From Chloroflexus sp. Y-396-1 (GTDB lineage Bacteria; Chloroflexota; Chloroflexia; Chloroflexales; Chloroflexaceae), in assembly GCF_000516515.1 (NCBI RefSeq), contig NZ_KI911784.1, forward strand, positions 744,001 to 808,000: 64,000 nucleotides of DNA, given 5' to 3'. The number at the start of each line of letters is the position of its first letter. Positions within the stretch are counted from its first letter, which is position 1. Shown here piece after piece: positions 30,137-39,873 of this stretch. The notes beneath the pieces were generated by a model that searched no databases, was not told the origin of the DNA, and was given only the letters and a program-made list of their open reading frames with translations. The position numbers were made by a program, and so were the translations under genes.

Positions 30137-30853
30137 TTACCGTCGCCGGCGCAACAACAACCAGAGACTGCCAACCACTGCCAGAACCCCCAGCGCTGGT
30201 GGCGCACCACGAGCCGGACCGTGGCCCAGTAGTGCGGCCAGATCAGCGATTCCAGTGCGATAGGCACCGGCGCTCTGCGCAGGCAGGGCAATCTGAGCCG
30301 TCACATACTGGCGGCGACGAGCGATAGCGTACAAGTGAGCAAGGGGCGGCGCTAATTCACCATCACCGGGGAGGAGATCGGTCAGGTCAGCCCGGAAGAG
30401 TGCCAGTGGCAGAAGAGGATCAACCTGATCGCTAACCAGGATGCGGCGAATAAGAGCTGCGTGTGTTCGTTGCAGCGGATGGGTCGGCGCCGGTGTCCGC
30501 ATTCCGACCAGGACATCCTGACCGGTATACGCTGCCAGCAGACGTTCGAGCGCCAGGGTTGATGGTGGAGCAGTTGCTTCAAACGCCAGAATCATATCAC
30601 TGCTTGTCAGTGAACATGCATCGCGCAGCAGGTAGGCGGCACGACGTGGCTGAGAATGATACGTGGCATATACGAGTGGCCGGGTTGTGGCCAGGCGAGT
30701 AGCGACGGCAGATGCCGGTGGGGTGGCGGCGATAATAATTTCGTGGTGACGGCTATAGCGAGCAGCAGCAATTTGCGCAGCCATAACTGCTCGTTCGAGA
30801 TGGACGCCGTCGCTAGCAGAAATGACAACTGACAACGTATCAATGGCAGACAC
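30137..30853 (-). CDS. degenerate GT2-like protein with C-terminal membrane anchor
   Basis: 238 aa from the GTG at 30853, which has GGAGG 6 nt upstream; the longer frame beginning at 30928 is rejected. The first ~130 residues follow the GT-A layout (DTLSVVISASDGVHLERA, EIIIAATPP), but where a DxD metal motif is expected the protein has LAFEATAPP, so catalysis is doubtful. The C-terminus is a single hydrophobic helix (LGVLAVVGSLWLLL) followed by four Arg. Function unknown; possibly a binding or scaffold protein (inference). Confidence 0.55.
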   Translation of the reverse strand: MSAIDTLSVVISASDGVHLERAVMAAQIAAARYSRHHEIIIAATPPASAVATRLATTRPLVYATYHSQPRRAAYLLRDACSLTSSDMILAFEATAPPSTLALERLLAAYTGQDVLVGMRTPAPTHPLQRTHAALIRRILVSDQVDPLLPLALFRADLTDLLPGDGELAPPLAHLYAIARRRQYVTAQIALPAQSAGAYRTGIADLAALLGHGPARGAPPALGVLAVVGSLWLLLRRRR

Positions 30854-30928
30854 TGAGGACCTCCGCGGTGAGTAATGTTGTTGGTAGTATACCGCAACTT
30901 GCCCACAATGAGAAAGGTGTAGGTTCAA

Positions 30929-31489
30929 CCCCTGGTGATTTTCAACGTTTTCAGGTTTTAGTTGTGCTCATCGATGACCGTCTTCCCCCCGCTTTCCTGG
31001 GAGCGCGGGCCTCCGGCCCGCATTGGGTTAGGATGGCCACTATCGATTGGCGTGCCAGTCCACTACCCCGCTCCGTCTCATCCCCAATCCCCCGCTAGCG
31101 GGGGGATATGGGGCCCCATTCCATAAGGAAGATAAACAAAACGTCATCGCAGCAATGACTCAGATGAAGAATTTTTAATTTTTGATCAGAAAATTCTGCT
31201 TGACAAATACGTTTAATCAGTTTACCCTTTTGCCTGCAAATCTCCATCTCACCTCAGCTTATCTTGCCAGCGACGTTGCTGCTGAGTGTGCAGAGTGCAT
31301 CCAACACTCTGACGTGTTGCTGTGCGCTATCTGAACACTCATCTCACCCATGCGTCAGCATTTTGGAAGATTACGCACGTCCTAGAAAAGGAGGAATTCG
31401 CAACTCACAAAGTAGTGATCAGCATTTGTTGCACCAACCAGTGTGATAGCCTGTTCGTTTGGTAGTATCATTGACAAGCTGAGGAGTGT
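30929..31489. other. AT/GC-mixed intergenic region upstream of the subtilase gene
   Basis: Contains a GC-rich hairpin of the dispersed type (31002-31022), a near-perfect palindrome ATCCCCCGCTAGCGGGGGGAT (31087-31107), an AT-rich hairpin (AGAATTTT/AAAATTCT, 31169-31198), a TTGACA box at 31200-31205 without a good -10 partner (TACCCT at 17 bp), and two mutually exclusive hairpins at 31284-31319. A strong SD-like AAAAGGAGG (31386-31394) has no start codon after it. No gene called. Confidence 0.5.
31200..31228 (+). promoter_or_regulatory. possible promoter of the subtilase gene
   Basis: A perfect -35 TTGACA (31200-31205) and a poor -10 TACCCT (31223-31228) at 17 bp, in an AT-rich island. It would give a leader of ~255 nt. 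Low confidence because of the -10 box. Confidence 0.3.
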
Positions 31490-34400
31490 ATGAGATCGAT
31501 CACAAAACGTCATCTATTTGCGATGATCATAAGCATTGGCCTTACCGTAGCTCTCGTTGCCCCATCCGCTGCACAACCGCCACGTCCGCTACCAAACATT
31601 GAAGCTCTACGTCTGGAAGAACCGGCGATGCTTGAAGGCCGGTCTCTCGTCCTTTCCCCCAGTCTCATTGGGGCTAGTGGTCGGCAAGAGGTTGTCATTC
31701 GCTTGAGCGAAAATCCGACGGCACGTGTACCTGAGGGGGCTGCGCAAGCAGCACAACTCCAACGCATTATCCAGCAGCAAGAGCGCGTATTGGCACGCTT
31801 ACGAGCTATCGATCCAACCCTGACCGAACTGGCCCGGTTGCGGGTGGCATTGAATGCGGTTATTGTTGAGGTTGATGGTACAGCGTTACCGGCGCTGGCT
31901 CGTGACACCGAAGTGGTGCGTATTAATCCAGTCGTGAATTACGAACGGGAAACGCAACCACCGATGGAGACGGTACCATACATCGGGGCTACACCTGAGG
32001 TGCAAGCTGCTGGTTATCGGGGCAAAGATGTACGGGTGGCTGTACTCGATAGCGGTATTGACTATACACATGCCGCGTTTGGTGGCCCTGGGACGCTGGC
32101 AGCTTATCAGGCAGCCTACGGTACAAGCCCTGCCGACCCACGTAACAAGACTCTCGATGGACTGTTTCCGACCGATCGCGTGAAGGGCGGTTACGACTTT
32201 GTTGGCGAAGTCTGGCCAAATGGTCCCTTAATGCCTGATCCCGATCCGATTGATTGTGGCGCGCCTGGATTGAGCAGCGGCACGTGTGCTGGCGGTCACG
32301 GTACCCATGTCGCCGACATTATCGGTGGTGAGCAAGGAGTTGCACCAGAAGTTGATCTTTTTGCGGTGAAGGTCTGTTCAGCGGTCTCTTCATCGTGTAG
32401 TGGGGTTGCAATCTTGCAAGGTCTCGATTGGGTTGCCGATCCTAACGGTGACGGGGTAACCGATGATCGGATGCACATTGTGAACATGTCGCTTGGGGCT
32501 GCGTATGGGCAAAACTATGACGATGATTCCGCCATTGCGGTTGATAATCTGCAACCGCTTGGCATCCTAGTCGTCGCTTCAGCCGGCAATAGTGCGGATC
32601 GTCCGTACATTACCGGTACCCCGGCCGGCGCTCGAACCGCCCTCTCGGTAGCACAGACGGCTGTGCCGAGCGATGCCTCGTACCCGATTACCGTCCTTAG
32701 TACGACAGTCTACGGAGTAGCCCAACCGTGGGCGCCGATTCCCAATACGCCCGTAAGTGGAACACTGGTATACGGTCAGGCATTGGGAAACGCGCTCGGC
32801 TGTACAGCGTATCCGCCTGGTTCATTGACCGGGCAAATCTTGTTGGTTGATCGGGGTGTCTGTGCGGTTAGCATCAAAGGCTCAAATGGTGCTGCCGCTG
32901 GCGCAGTGGCAGTGATTGTAGCTAACAACGTTGCCGGTGCAGTACCGCCTGTTTTTGGCTTTGGCGGTGGTACACCTACCGTACCGGTGCTCTCAATTAC
33001 ACAGGCTGCTGGCAATACGCTTAAAGTGAGCACCGGAAATACTACTACGATTGGTTTTGATACGCCGTTCAGTAATGCCGGCAGTGTGGTTGGCACCTCG
33101 TCACGTGGGCCAACGTTAGGGCAGATGACCTACGGCAATCAGATTATGTACGGTCAAATCATTAAGCCCGAAATCGGCGCTCCGGGTGCATCCATTTCGG
33201 CAGTGGCCGGAAGTGGGACCGGCGTTGCACCGTTTGGAGGTACTTCAGGAGCAGCACCAATGGTCGCCGGAGCGGCGGCACTCCTGTACAATGCCTCGAA
33301 CTGGAGCCTCTCACCGTGGGAATTGAAAGCGCGCTTGATCAACACTGCCGAAACGAATATCTACAACGGTCCACCAGCCTTCCTCGGCCCGGCGTTGGCT
33401 CCTATCACACGCATTGGCGGTGGTGAAGTACGCATTAACCGAGCAATTGCTGCGCAGGCCAGCGCCTGGGAGCTTTCAAATGGAGCAGCAACGATCTCGT
33501 TTGGACTAGTTGATGCGACACGCAATCCGACAACGCTGCGCCGGACGATTGTTGTCCGTAACTATGGTGATACACCTCTCACCTACACCATCACGCCCAC
33601 GTTCCGCTTTAGCAACGATGCAGCCAGTGGAGCAGTGACACCGAGTACCTCTGTTTCTACAATTACGGTACCACCACGTAGTCGGCGTACCTTTACCCTG
33701 ACCCTGCGTATCGATCCAACGAAACTACCAACCTGGGTCTTGAATTCAGGAACAAATGGCGGGAACGGAGCGGCACTAACTGCCGTTGAATATGATGGCT
33801 ACCTGGTGCTTGATGCGGCAGGTACGACCAACGACTTAACCATGCCATGGCATGTCATACCACGTGCAGCGGGAACCGTTAGTGCACCAACTTCAGTGCG
33901 CGCTACCACAACCAGCCCCGCCACTGCCCGCTTAACCAACACCGGCGCTAATCCGGTGAGTGTCGATCCGTTTACGCTAATCGGTGAAAATCCGTTTGTG
34001 ACAGCATCACCTGGCGCCGGCGTACAAATGCCGCCAATGGATTTGCGCTACGTTGGTGTGCGAGCTTTCAGTATCCCAGGTTTCTGCCCGGCAAATAGCC
34101 CGATCGTTCAGTTTGCAGTGACTACCCACCAGCGAATCACCCATTCAAACTATCCGGTGGAGATAGACCTGCTCTTCGATACCGACCGCGATGGGACACC
34201 CGACTATGTTGGCTTTACAGCAGAATTGAGTCTACCATCGGGAGCATTTGCGGCTGATGGCCGGAATGCTTTCTTTGTTGGCCCATTGGCTGGTCCGTAC
34301 AGCGCCTTCTTCTTCACCAGCCACGCTACCAACAGCGCGAACACTGTCCTGACGATGTGCGGAAGTCAGATCGGTGTTACCAGCCTTGGTCAGCAGATCA

Positions 34401-34651
34401 ATGTCGATGCCTATACCTACGACAATTACTTTACCGGTTTTGAGCTAAGCAAGATCGAAGGTATGAGCACGGTGTTGGGCGCACCACGGTTTGATATTGA
34501 TGTCGGGAGTGGGGTGGTACCGGCAAGGGGATCGCTCAATACAACCATCTACCGGTTTAGCGCTCCGGCTGATGTGACCGATTCAGGTATCCTGTTGCAC
34601 TACTCCTTTGCACCGGAAGGCCGCGAGGCTAGTGCGATCATTGTGCGCTGA
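31490..34651 (+). CDS. secreted subtilisin-family serine protease with PA domain
   Basis: 1053 aa, GAGGAG before the ATG. Signal peptide (MRSITKRHLF, hydrophobic core, PSAAQ), an inhibitor-like propeptide (~50-155), then the S8 catalytic domain: D187 (AVLDSGID), H270 (GGHGTHVAD), oxyanion Asn in ASAGNS near 365, and S586 (GGTSGAAPMVAGAAALL). A protease-associated domain is inserted between the Asn and Ser regions (~440-520). The C-terminal 420 residues are beta-sandwich domains of the Fn3-like type. Unlike the amylase it lacks the Thr-Pro linker and PLIMR tail, so it may be freely secreted. Probably a nutritional or surface-processing protease. Confidence 0.93.
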   Translation: MRSITKRHLFAMIISIGLTVALVAPSAAQPPRPLPNIEALRLEEPAMLEGRSLVLSPSLIGASGRQEVVIRLSENPTARVPEGAAQAAQLQRIIQQQERVLARLRAIDPTLTELARLRVALNAVIVEVDGTALPALARDTEVVRINPVVNYERETQPPMETVPYIGATPEVQAAGYRGKDVRVAVLDSGIDYTHAAFGGPGTLAAYQAAYGTSPADPRNKTLDGLFPTDRVKGGYDFVGEVWPNGPLMPDPDPIDCGAPGLSSGTCAGGHGTHVADIIGGEQGVAPEVDLFAVKVCSAVSSSCSGVAILQGLDWVADPNGDGVTDDRMHIVNMSLGAAYGQNYDDDSAIAVDNLQPLGILVVASAGNSADRPYITGTPAGARTALSVAQTAVPSDASYPITVLSTTVYGVAQPWAPIPNTPVSGTLVYGQALGNALGCTAYPPGSLTGQILLVDRGVCAVSIKGSNGAAAGAVAVIVANNVAGAVPPVFGFGGGTPTVPVLSITQAAGNTLKVSTGNTTTIGFDTPFSNAGSVVGTSSRGPTLGQMTYGNQIMYGQIIKPEIGAPGASISAVAGSGTGVAPFGGTSGAAPMVAGAAALLYNASNWSLSPWELKARLINTAETNIYNGPPAFLGPALAPITRIGGGEVRINRAIAAQASAWELSNGAATISFGLVDATRNPTTLRRTIVVRNYGDTPLTYTITPTFRFSNDAASGAVTPSTSVSTITVPPRSRRTFTLTLRIDPTKLPTWVLNSGTNGGNGAALTAVEYDGYLVLDAAGTTNDLTMPWHVIPRAAGTVSAPTSVRATTTSPATARLTNTGANPVSVDPFTLIGENPFVTASPGAGVQMPPMDLRYVGVRAFSIPGFCPANSPIVQFAVTTHQRITHSNYPVEIDLLFDTDRDGTPDYVGFTAELSLPSGAFAADGRNAFFVGPLAGPYSAFFFTSHATNSANTVLTMCGSQIGVTSLGQQINVDAYTYDNYFTGFELSKIEGMSTVLGAPRFDIDVGSGVVPARGSLNTTIYRFSAPADVTDSGILLHYSFAPEGREASAIIVR

Positions 34652-34706
34652 CGTGAATGAAGGCGGATGAAACTGTTTCTGTAATCTGTTCCATCATTGC
34701 TAGGCA

Positions 34707-34727
34707 GGGCGACCAATCTGGTCGCCC
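34707..34727. terminator. 9-bp-stem hairpin after the subtilase gene
   Basis: GGGCGACCA, ATC, TGGTCGCCC, 56 bp after the stop codon, lying between two convergent genes. No T-run, so termination is only likely. Confidence 0.45.
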
Positions 34728-34888
34728 CGCTATCGTGACAGCAAATGACCTTCTTCTAGCATAGATGTGCAGACTGAATCAAGCCGTTTCCACTGCGGCT
34801 TCCTACGAGTACACCGACCTCGTGCCACAGGTTTTATTCCTCGATGCAACATGGCTGTGGCGAGTTGCTTCAGCATTCCACAGATACA

Positions 34889-35764
34889 CTAGCCATCATC
34901 TTCTGCTGGCTGTATTCGCCGTAAGGCAAGCCCTAGACAGACGATCGTCACTACCATCATTAAAACGGTGTACACCAACCAGGGTGAGGGTACGAACAGA
35001 TCGCCGATGCTGGAAGAAAGCTGCCACAAGAACGGGCCATTCCCACTTTCGAGTGCATTAACAGTCATCCCAAGGGCAATGAACGGATGCAGACAAAGAA
35101 ATGTTCCCATCGCGTAGATATACAACGGCGACAGGGGATCATTAAAAGCACCGATCAGTAATGAAATAACGAAATAGAGGAATGGCACCAGCAGTAAAAT
35201 GACCAGCACTGTGCCCTGAGCCATTACCGTTGCCCCGAGCGTTGAGCGCATTACAGTTGACCAGAAGATGCCGATGGCGGCGTATGCAATTGCCGTTATC
35301 AACAGGCCAACGACGCCGATGAAGACTTCCTGGCCGGTAATGCCGCCAAACAACAGAGCCAGACCGGCAATGGGCAGAGAGGCCATGATCAACAACAAGG
35401 CGAAGGCAATGGCCGCCAGTAGTTTACCGGTAACAATCTGAAGTGGTGAGAGTAGCGAGGCGAGCAATAGATCATACGTTTGTCGTTCTTTTTCGCCAAC
35501 AATCGCACCTGCCGTCAGTGAGGGCGAAAGAAAGCACACCTGTATTAACGACACGGTCATGACGGTAAAAAAGATGCCTTTACCAATTCTGAGCGAAGTT
35601 TCCGGATCGTTGGGGATAGCCGAACTGACAAATACGGCATAAACCAAGAGGGTAATCGCACCGATGATGGTCAGGTAGCCGGTTAGAATGAGCCATGCGT
35701 TACGACCTCGAATACGGCCAAAGAGTTCTCGTGTCAACACAGGATTGACAATTGGCAGATGCAT
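34889..35764 (-). CDS. ABC-2 family transporter permease
   Basis: 291 aa with six predicted membrane helices and AAAGGAG before the ATG. The N-terminal NPVLTRELFGRIRGRNAW and central GAIVGEKERQTYDLLLASLLSP motifs are typical of NosY/GldF-like ABC-2 permeases, where the ERQT segment contacts the ATPase. No ATP-binding gene is next to it, on either strand, so the exporter's ATPase must be encoded elsewhere. Substrate unknown. Confidence 0.85.
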   Translation of the reverse strand: MHLPIVNPVLTRELFGRIRGRNAWLILTGYLTIIGAITLLVYAVFVSSAIPNDPETSLRIGKGIFFTVMTVSLIQVCFLSPSLTAGAIVGEKERQTYDLLLASLLSPLQIVTGKLLAAIAFALLLIMASLPIAGLALLFGGITGQEVFIGVVGLLITAIAYAAIGIFWSTVMRSTLGATVMAQGTVLVILLLVPFLYFVISLLIGAFNDPLSPLYIYAMGTFLCLHPFIALGMTVNALESGNGPFLWQLSSSIGDLFVPSPWLVYTVLMMVVTIVCLGLALRRIQPAEDDG

Positions 35765-36082
35765 GGAGGCTCCTTTGCGAGAAATCGTATTATCAACCGG
35801 AATGAATGCTCATCGGTACCAGGATGGTTCGATTTCAAGATGAACGATTGGTTGTTTCTACACTCGTCGGCTCGCATTTCTGTTCGCGACAGGTAGATTG
35901 CGAAACTGTTTGGAGCGCGCATCAACACTCGCGTAGCAGAGATAGATTTCAGCTCAATCGCCTACCGGTAGCATACTCCTGGCATTTTTGCATTATCGTG
36001 CAGGTATCCGCAACAGAATGATGTCTGGTGTATGATCGAAACGACCATTGTACCCAGACCCGCGACGGGCAACGAGATACCC
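35765..36082. other. intergenic, nothing recognised
   Basis: 318 bp between the ABC-2 permease start and the panE-like gene end. Short frames have no SD and no family resemblance. Confidence 0.45.
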
Positions 36083-37063
36083 TCATCGTCTACAGTTAAT
36101 CCGATCAAGCAGTGAGGTCACGGCATAAATAGCCCGCAGGGTGGGAGTCGGCGTTGCAGTCAATTCGGCCAGCTCAACGACTGCCCCTAACAGTGCATCA
36201 ATCTCGGTTGGACGTTTTGCTTCTATATCCTGCAACATTGACGTTTTGTGAGCGCCGATCTCTTCAGCCATTCGGATGCGACGCTCGATAGAAACAGGGA
36301 AACGGATACCCAGTTTTTCGGCCACTTGCTGCGCTTCGGCCATCATTGCCACTGTCAGGGCATAGGTACCCTGATCGGCAATGATCCGATCAATGGTCGC
36401 CCGAGTCAGAGCACTGATCGGGTTGAATGAGAGATTACCCCACAGCTTCAGCCAGATTTCATTACGAATATCGGTCTTGACCGGCGCACGCAAACCGACC
36501 GACTCGAGTAACTTACTCAGACGGACAACACGCTCACTGCGGCTACCGTCTGGTTCGCCGAGAGCGAAGCGATTGCCCTCAATATGTCGAATCACGCCAG
36601 GGCGTTCAATGGCGGCTGCCGGATAGACGACACAGCCAATAACCCGTTCGATTTCGGTATTGGCGGCAATGATCCCACCGGGATCGACGGACTCGATTCG
36701 ATGACCTTCGTATGGGCCGCCATGCCGCATGAAATACCACCAGGGAATCCCATTCTGAGCGTAGACAACGGCTGTATCAGGGCCGTAAAGCATACGCATC
36801 GGAGCTGCCAGGGCCGGCAACGCCTGCGCTTTGACGGCAACAACGACCAGATCGTGTGGCCCGGCAACGCTCATATCGGCTGTCGCCAGTGCCGGGTGTA
36901 CAACCTCACGACGCCCATCAGCGTACTCAATGGTTAAGCCATTAGCGATAATTGCCGCCAGATGTGCACCCCGTGCAATTAATGTTACTTCAGCGCCAGC
37001 CTGAATCAGTTTGGCGCCGAGCCAGCCGCCGATTGCACCGGCGCCAACAATGCAGATACGCAT
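36083..37063 (-). CDS. panE: 2-dehydropantoate 2-reductase
   Basis: 326 aa NADPH-dependent enzyme that reduces ketopantoate to pantoate on the way to pantothenate. Rossmann GAGAIG at 7-12, the conserved K78 (VKAQALP), and the C-terminal KLWGNLSFNPISAL and HKTSMLQDIEAKRPTEID stretches with the second catalytic Lys region. Twenty-one bp after the pantothenate kinase gene, so the two form a CoA-biosynthesis transcript. Confidence 0.9.
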   Translation of the reverse strand: MRICIVGAGAIGGWLGAKLIQAGAEVTLIARGAHLAAIIANGLTIEYADGRREVVHPALATADMSVAGPHDLVVVAVKAQALPALAAPMRMLYGPDTAVVYAQNGIPWWYFMRHGGPYEGHRIESVDPGGIIAANTEIERVIGCVVYPAAAIERPGVIRHIEGNRFALGEPDGSRSERVVRLSKLLESVGLRAPVKTDIRNEIWLKLWGNLSFNPISALTRATIDRIIADQGTYALTVAMMAEAQQVAEKLGIRFPVSIERRIRMAEEIGAHKTSMLQDIEAKRPTEIDALLGAVVELAELTATPTPTLRAIYAVTSLLDRINCRR

Positions 37064-37084
37064 ACGCTGTCCTCTCGCTATGTA

Positions 37085-38041
37085 CTAGAGTTTCCGTAGA
37101 TACACCCGTTCAAGCTCATGGCGTGATCCCTTAACCAGAATCAGATCGGCGCTCCAGCGTGTCGGTTCGATATTTTGCTTAAGATTAACATAATTAATTT
37201 CACGCCAGATGCGACGTGCAGTCGCAATAGCTTCACTCTCGCTCAGCTCGGCGTAGCGGCGAAAGTACGAAGAGGGATCGCGAAATGCGGTTTCGCGCAA
37301 GCGCAGAAATCGTTCGATATACCATCGTTCCAGATCGTGTTCATTCGCATCAACGTAGATCGCGAAATCAAAAAAATCCGACACATAGAGTTGTGGTTCC
37401 CGCCTGGTATTGGCACCGCGTTGCAAAACGTTCAACCCCTCGACGATCAACACATCGGGATGATCAACCACCTGAACTTGGTCAGGAACTATATCATAAA
37501 TCAGGTGCGAGTAAACCGGAGCCGTTACCGGCCCATAACCCGACTTGATGTCGGCCATGAACTGTAACAGGCGCCGACGATCATAGCTTTCGGGAAACCC
37601 TTTGCGGTGCATAATCCCCCGTTCCTGAAGCACGCGATTCGGGTAAAGAAATCCATCGGTTGTGACCAGATCAACCTTGAGCTGCCCAGGACCACGGGAA
37701 AGAAGTGCTTGCAAGATGCGGGCAGTGCTGCTTTTACCGACAGCGACACTACCCGCGATGCCAATGACATACGGCACACGAGCGGTTGCTGAGCCAAGAA
37801 AGGCACTGGTCGCCTGATACAGGCGACAGGCGTTTTCGTAGTAGAGTTGGAGCAGCCGCACCAGTGGCAGGTAGATGTCGGCGACATCTTCCATCGAGAC
37901 ACTGTCGTTTAAACTGACCAATGAGTCTAATTCGTCTGCGCTAAGAGGTAGTGGTGTTCCGTTGCGCAGTGCTGACCATTCTGAGCGTGAAAAGCTCAGG
38001 TATGGCGAAAGGCGGCGTTCGAGTTCTGGCTTCGGGATCAT
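37085..38041 (-). CDS. coaA: type I pantothenate kinase
   Basis: 318 aa when started at the ATG at 38041 (AGGAAA upstream); this length fits the family (E. coli 316), whereas a TTG 12 codons upstream would add residues with no match. P-loop GSVAVGKS at 97-104, [19 protein letters not shown] and VEGLNVLQ are the classic CoaA motifs. Catalyses ATP-dependent phosphorylation of pantothenate, the first and regulated step to CoA. Cotranscribed with panE downstream. Confidence 0.94.
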   Translation of the reverse strand: MIPKPELERRLSPYLSFSRSEWSALRNGTPLPLSADELDSLVSLNDSVSMEDVADIYLPLVRLLQLYYENACRLYQATSAFLGSATARVPYVIGIAGSVAVGKSSTARILQALLSRGPGQLKVDLVTTDGFLYPNRVLQERGIMHRKGFPESYDRRRLLQFMADIKSGYGPVTAPVYSHLIYDIVPDQVQVVDHPDVLIVEGLNVLQRGANTRREPQLYVSDFFDFAIYVDANEHDLERWYIERFLRLRETAFRDPSSYFRRYAELSESEAIATARRIWREINYVNLKQNIEPTRWSADLILVKGSRHELERVYLRKL

Positions 38042-38323
38042 GCCGTTTCCTGTCTCCGGTTGGGAAGTGGATTTCAAACCAATACGTTACTCTTTCGAGG
38101 AAGGCACAAGGTTCCTGACTACCGCCTGTTTCGCACCAGCAATACGCTAGTGGAAGCCGGCCCAAGCAAGGAGCAGAACCGGTGGCCCGGCGCGTGGCTG
38201 TACAGAGCACAACTGGTAGTTCTCACCTTTTCTCTGCTCCCTTCCGTCCATAAAACAAGGAAAGGGAGCAAGCCACTATCGCAATAGAAAGACATAATCT
38301 GCCTCTCAGGCATCCATCACCAA

Positions 38324-39847
38324 TCAAGTTGTTGCCTTGTCTAGCCCTAGCGTCTTTGCCATCGTTATGCGTTGCAACTTTCCGGTAGCCCCCCGTGGCA
38401 AGGCGCTCAGGATGTGAATTGCTCGTGGCACTTTAAAATCGGCCAACATACGGGCGCAATGCTCGCGCAGTGCGCGCTCATCAACACTCATACCCTCGCG
38501 TAACACGACAGCGGCGTGCACCTCTTCACCAAGCGTTGGATGAGGCACGGCAAAGGCCAATGCTTCAGCAACTGCCGGGTGCCGCAAGAGCACATCATCA
38601 ATTTCGAGGGGTGAAATCTTCTCACCACCACGATTGATCAGCTCTTTGATGCGACCGGTGAGGCACAAGTAGCCATCTTCATCAAGATACCCTTGATCAC
38701 CGGTACGGAACCAACAGTTAACAAACGCCGCTGCATTGGCTTCAGGGTTGTTTTCGTAGCCGTCAACCACATTTGGACCGCGCACCACGACCTCGCCTCT
38801 GACACCTGCTGGCAGCAAGCGGCCTTTTTCATCCATGATAGCCACTTCTACCCCGAATCCAATTCCCACCGACCCCGGTTTGCGGCGAGCGGGAGGCAGA
38901 GGATTTGAAGTCATCTGATGGGCCGCTTCGGTCATGCCATAACTCTCAATGACCGGCGCCGCAAACACCTGTTCCATCTGTTCCATCACCACCGGTGGCA
39001 ACGGGGCGCTCGATGATCGGATAAAGCGGAACGGATTGGCGGCAATGATGGCTGTGTTGCGGCTGGCGCGAGCCAGCAATACCTGGTGCATCGTTGGCAC
39101 AGCCGAGTACCAGGTTGGCCGTTCCTGCTCTACCCAACTCCAGAATCTGAGACCATCGAAACCAGGTGGGCAGATGACCGCACCACCAGCAGCCAATTGG
39201 CTGAGCAGCGAGGCAACGATCCCGTGAATGTGGAACAGTGGCATCACACAGAGTGACCGATCAGCAGCACTTAACTGATAGGTCGCAATGATATTCGCTG
39301 TCGAAGCAACCAGGTTGCGGTGTCGCAGGGGGACGCGCTTGGGACGACTGGTGGTACCGCTGGTGTGCAGGATCATGGCAATGTCATCGGCTGTTGCCGG
39401 ACCATCGCGACGAGGGGCAGCAGCCTGACCAGATGCTACAAACCTGAGCTGGTTTTGGTCATCGAATGCCGCTTCAATCAGCATCATCCCCGGACGAAGC
39501 GCTGCTCGCGCTTCTTCACCTTCATTGGGGGCCACGATTAAGGCGCGGGCATTGGTATCTTCATAGTAAAAAGCGAACTCTTCACGCCGATATTTCGGAT
39601 TGAGCGGCGCAGCAGTGGCCGCAGTGGCCGCAGCCAGAAAGGTAATTGCCATTGCCGGCCCGTTGCCAAGCGCAATGGCGATCCGATCTCCATGCCCCAG
39701 TCCGTGGTTTTGGAGCCATTCGGCCAGGCGTTGGACCTGTGAACGAAGATCGGCAAAGCTCCAGACCGGCCCACCTGGTGCAATCAAAGCTGGAGCCCGG
39801 TCGGCGCCATTCGACAGAAGATCAAACAATGTGCGATTGGTCGTCAT
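38324..39847 (-). CDS. acyl-CoA synthetase of the AMP-forming family (oxalyl-CoA synthetase-like)
   Basis: 507 aa from the ATG at 39847 (GGGAAAG upstream); a GTG at 39877 that overlaps the end of the preceding gene as GTGA is an alternative start. Adenylate-forming motifs are intact: LHTSGTTSRPKRVP, YGMTEAAHQMTSNP, GYLDEDGYLCLTGRIKELI and the catalytic Lys in GATGKLQR. The GTTSRPKRVPLRHRNL region most resembles the Pcs60/AAE3 oxalate-CoA ligases, but the acid used here is not proven. Follows the gamma-glutamyltransferase gene. Confidence 0.82.
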   Translation of the reverse strand: MTTNRTLFDLLSNGADRAPALIAPGGPVWSFADLRSQVQRLAEWLQNHGLGHGDRIAIALGNGPAMAITFLAAATAATAAPLNPKYRREEFAFYYEDTNARALIVAPNEGEEARAALRPGMMLIEAAFDDQNQLRFVASGQAAAPRRDGPATADDIAMILHTSGTTSRPKRVPLRHRNLVASTANIIATYQLSAADRSLCVMPLFHIHGIVASLLSQLAAGGAVICPPGFDGLRFWSWVEQERPTWYSAVPTMHQVLLARASRNTAIIAANPFRFIRSSSAPLPPVVMEQMEQVFAAPVIESYGMTEAAHQMTSNPLPPARRKPGSVGIGFGVEVAIMDEKGRLLPAGVRGEVVVRGPNVVDGYENNPEANAAAFVNCWFRTGDQGYLDEDGYLCLTGRIKELINRGGEKISPLEIDDVLLRHPAVAEALAFAVPHPTLGEEVHAAVVLREGMSVDERALREHCARMLADFKVPRAIHILSALPRGATGKLQRITMAKTLGLDKATT

Positions 39848-39873
39848 AACACGCTTTCCCATTACGCTATCTG

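Noticed and set aside
31386-31394. Strong SD-like AAAAGGAGG
   Set aside because: No ATG, GTG or TTG lies 5-12 nt downstream, so no gene is called.
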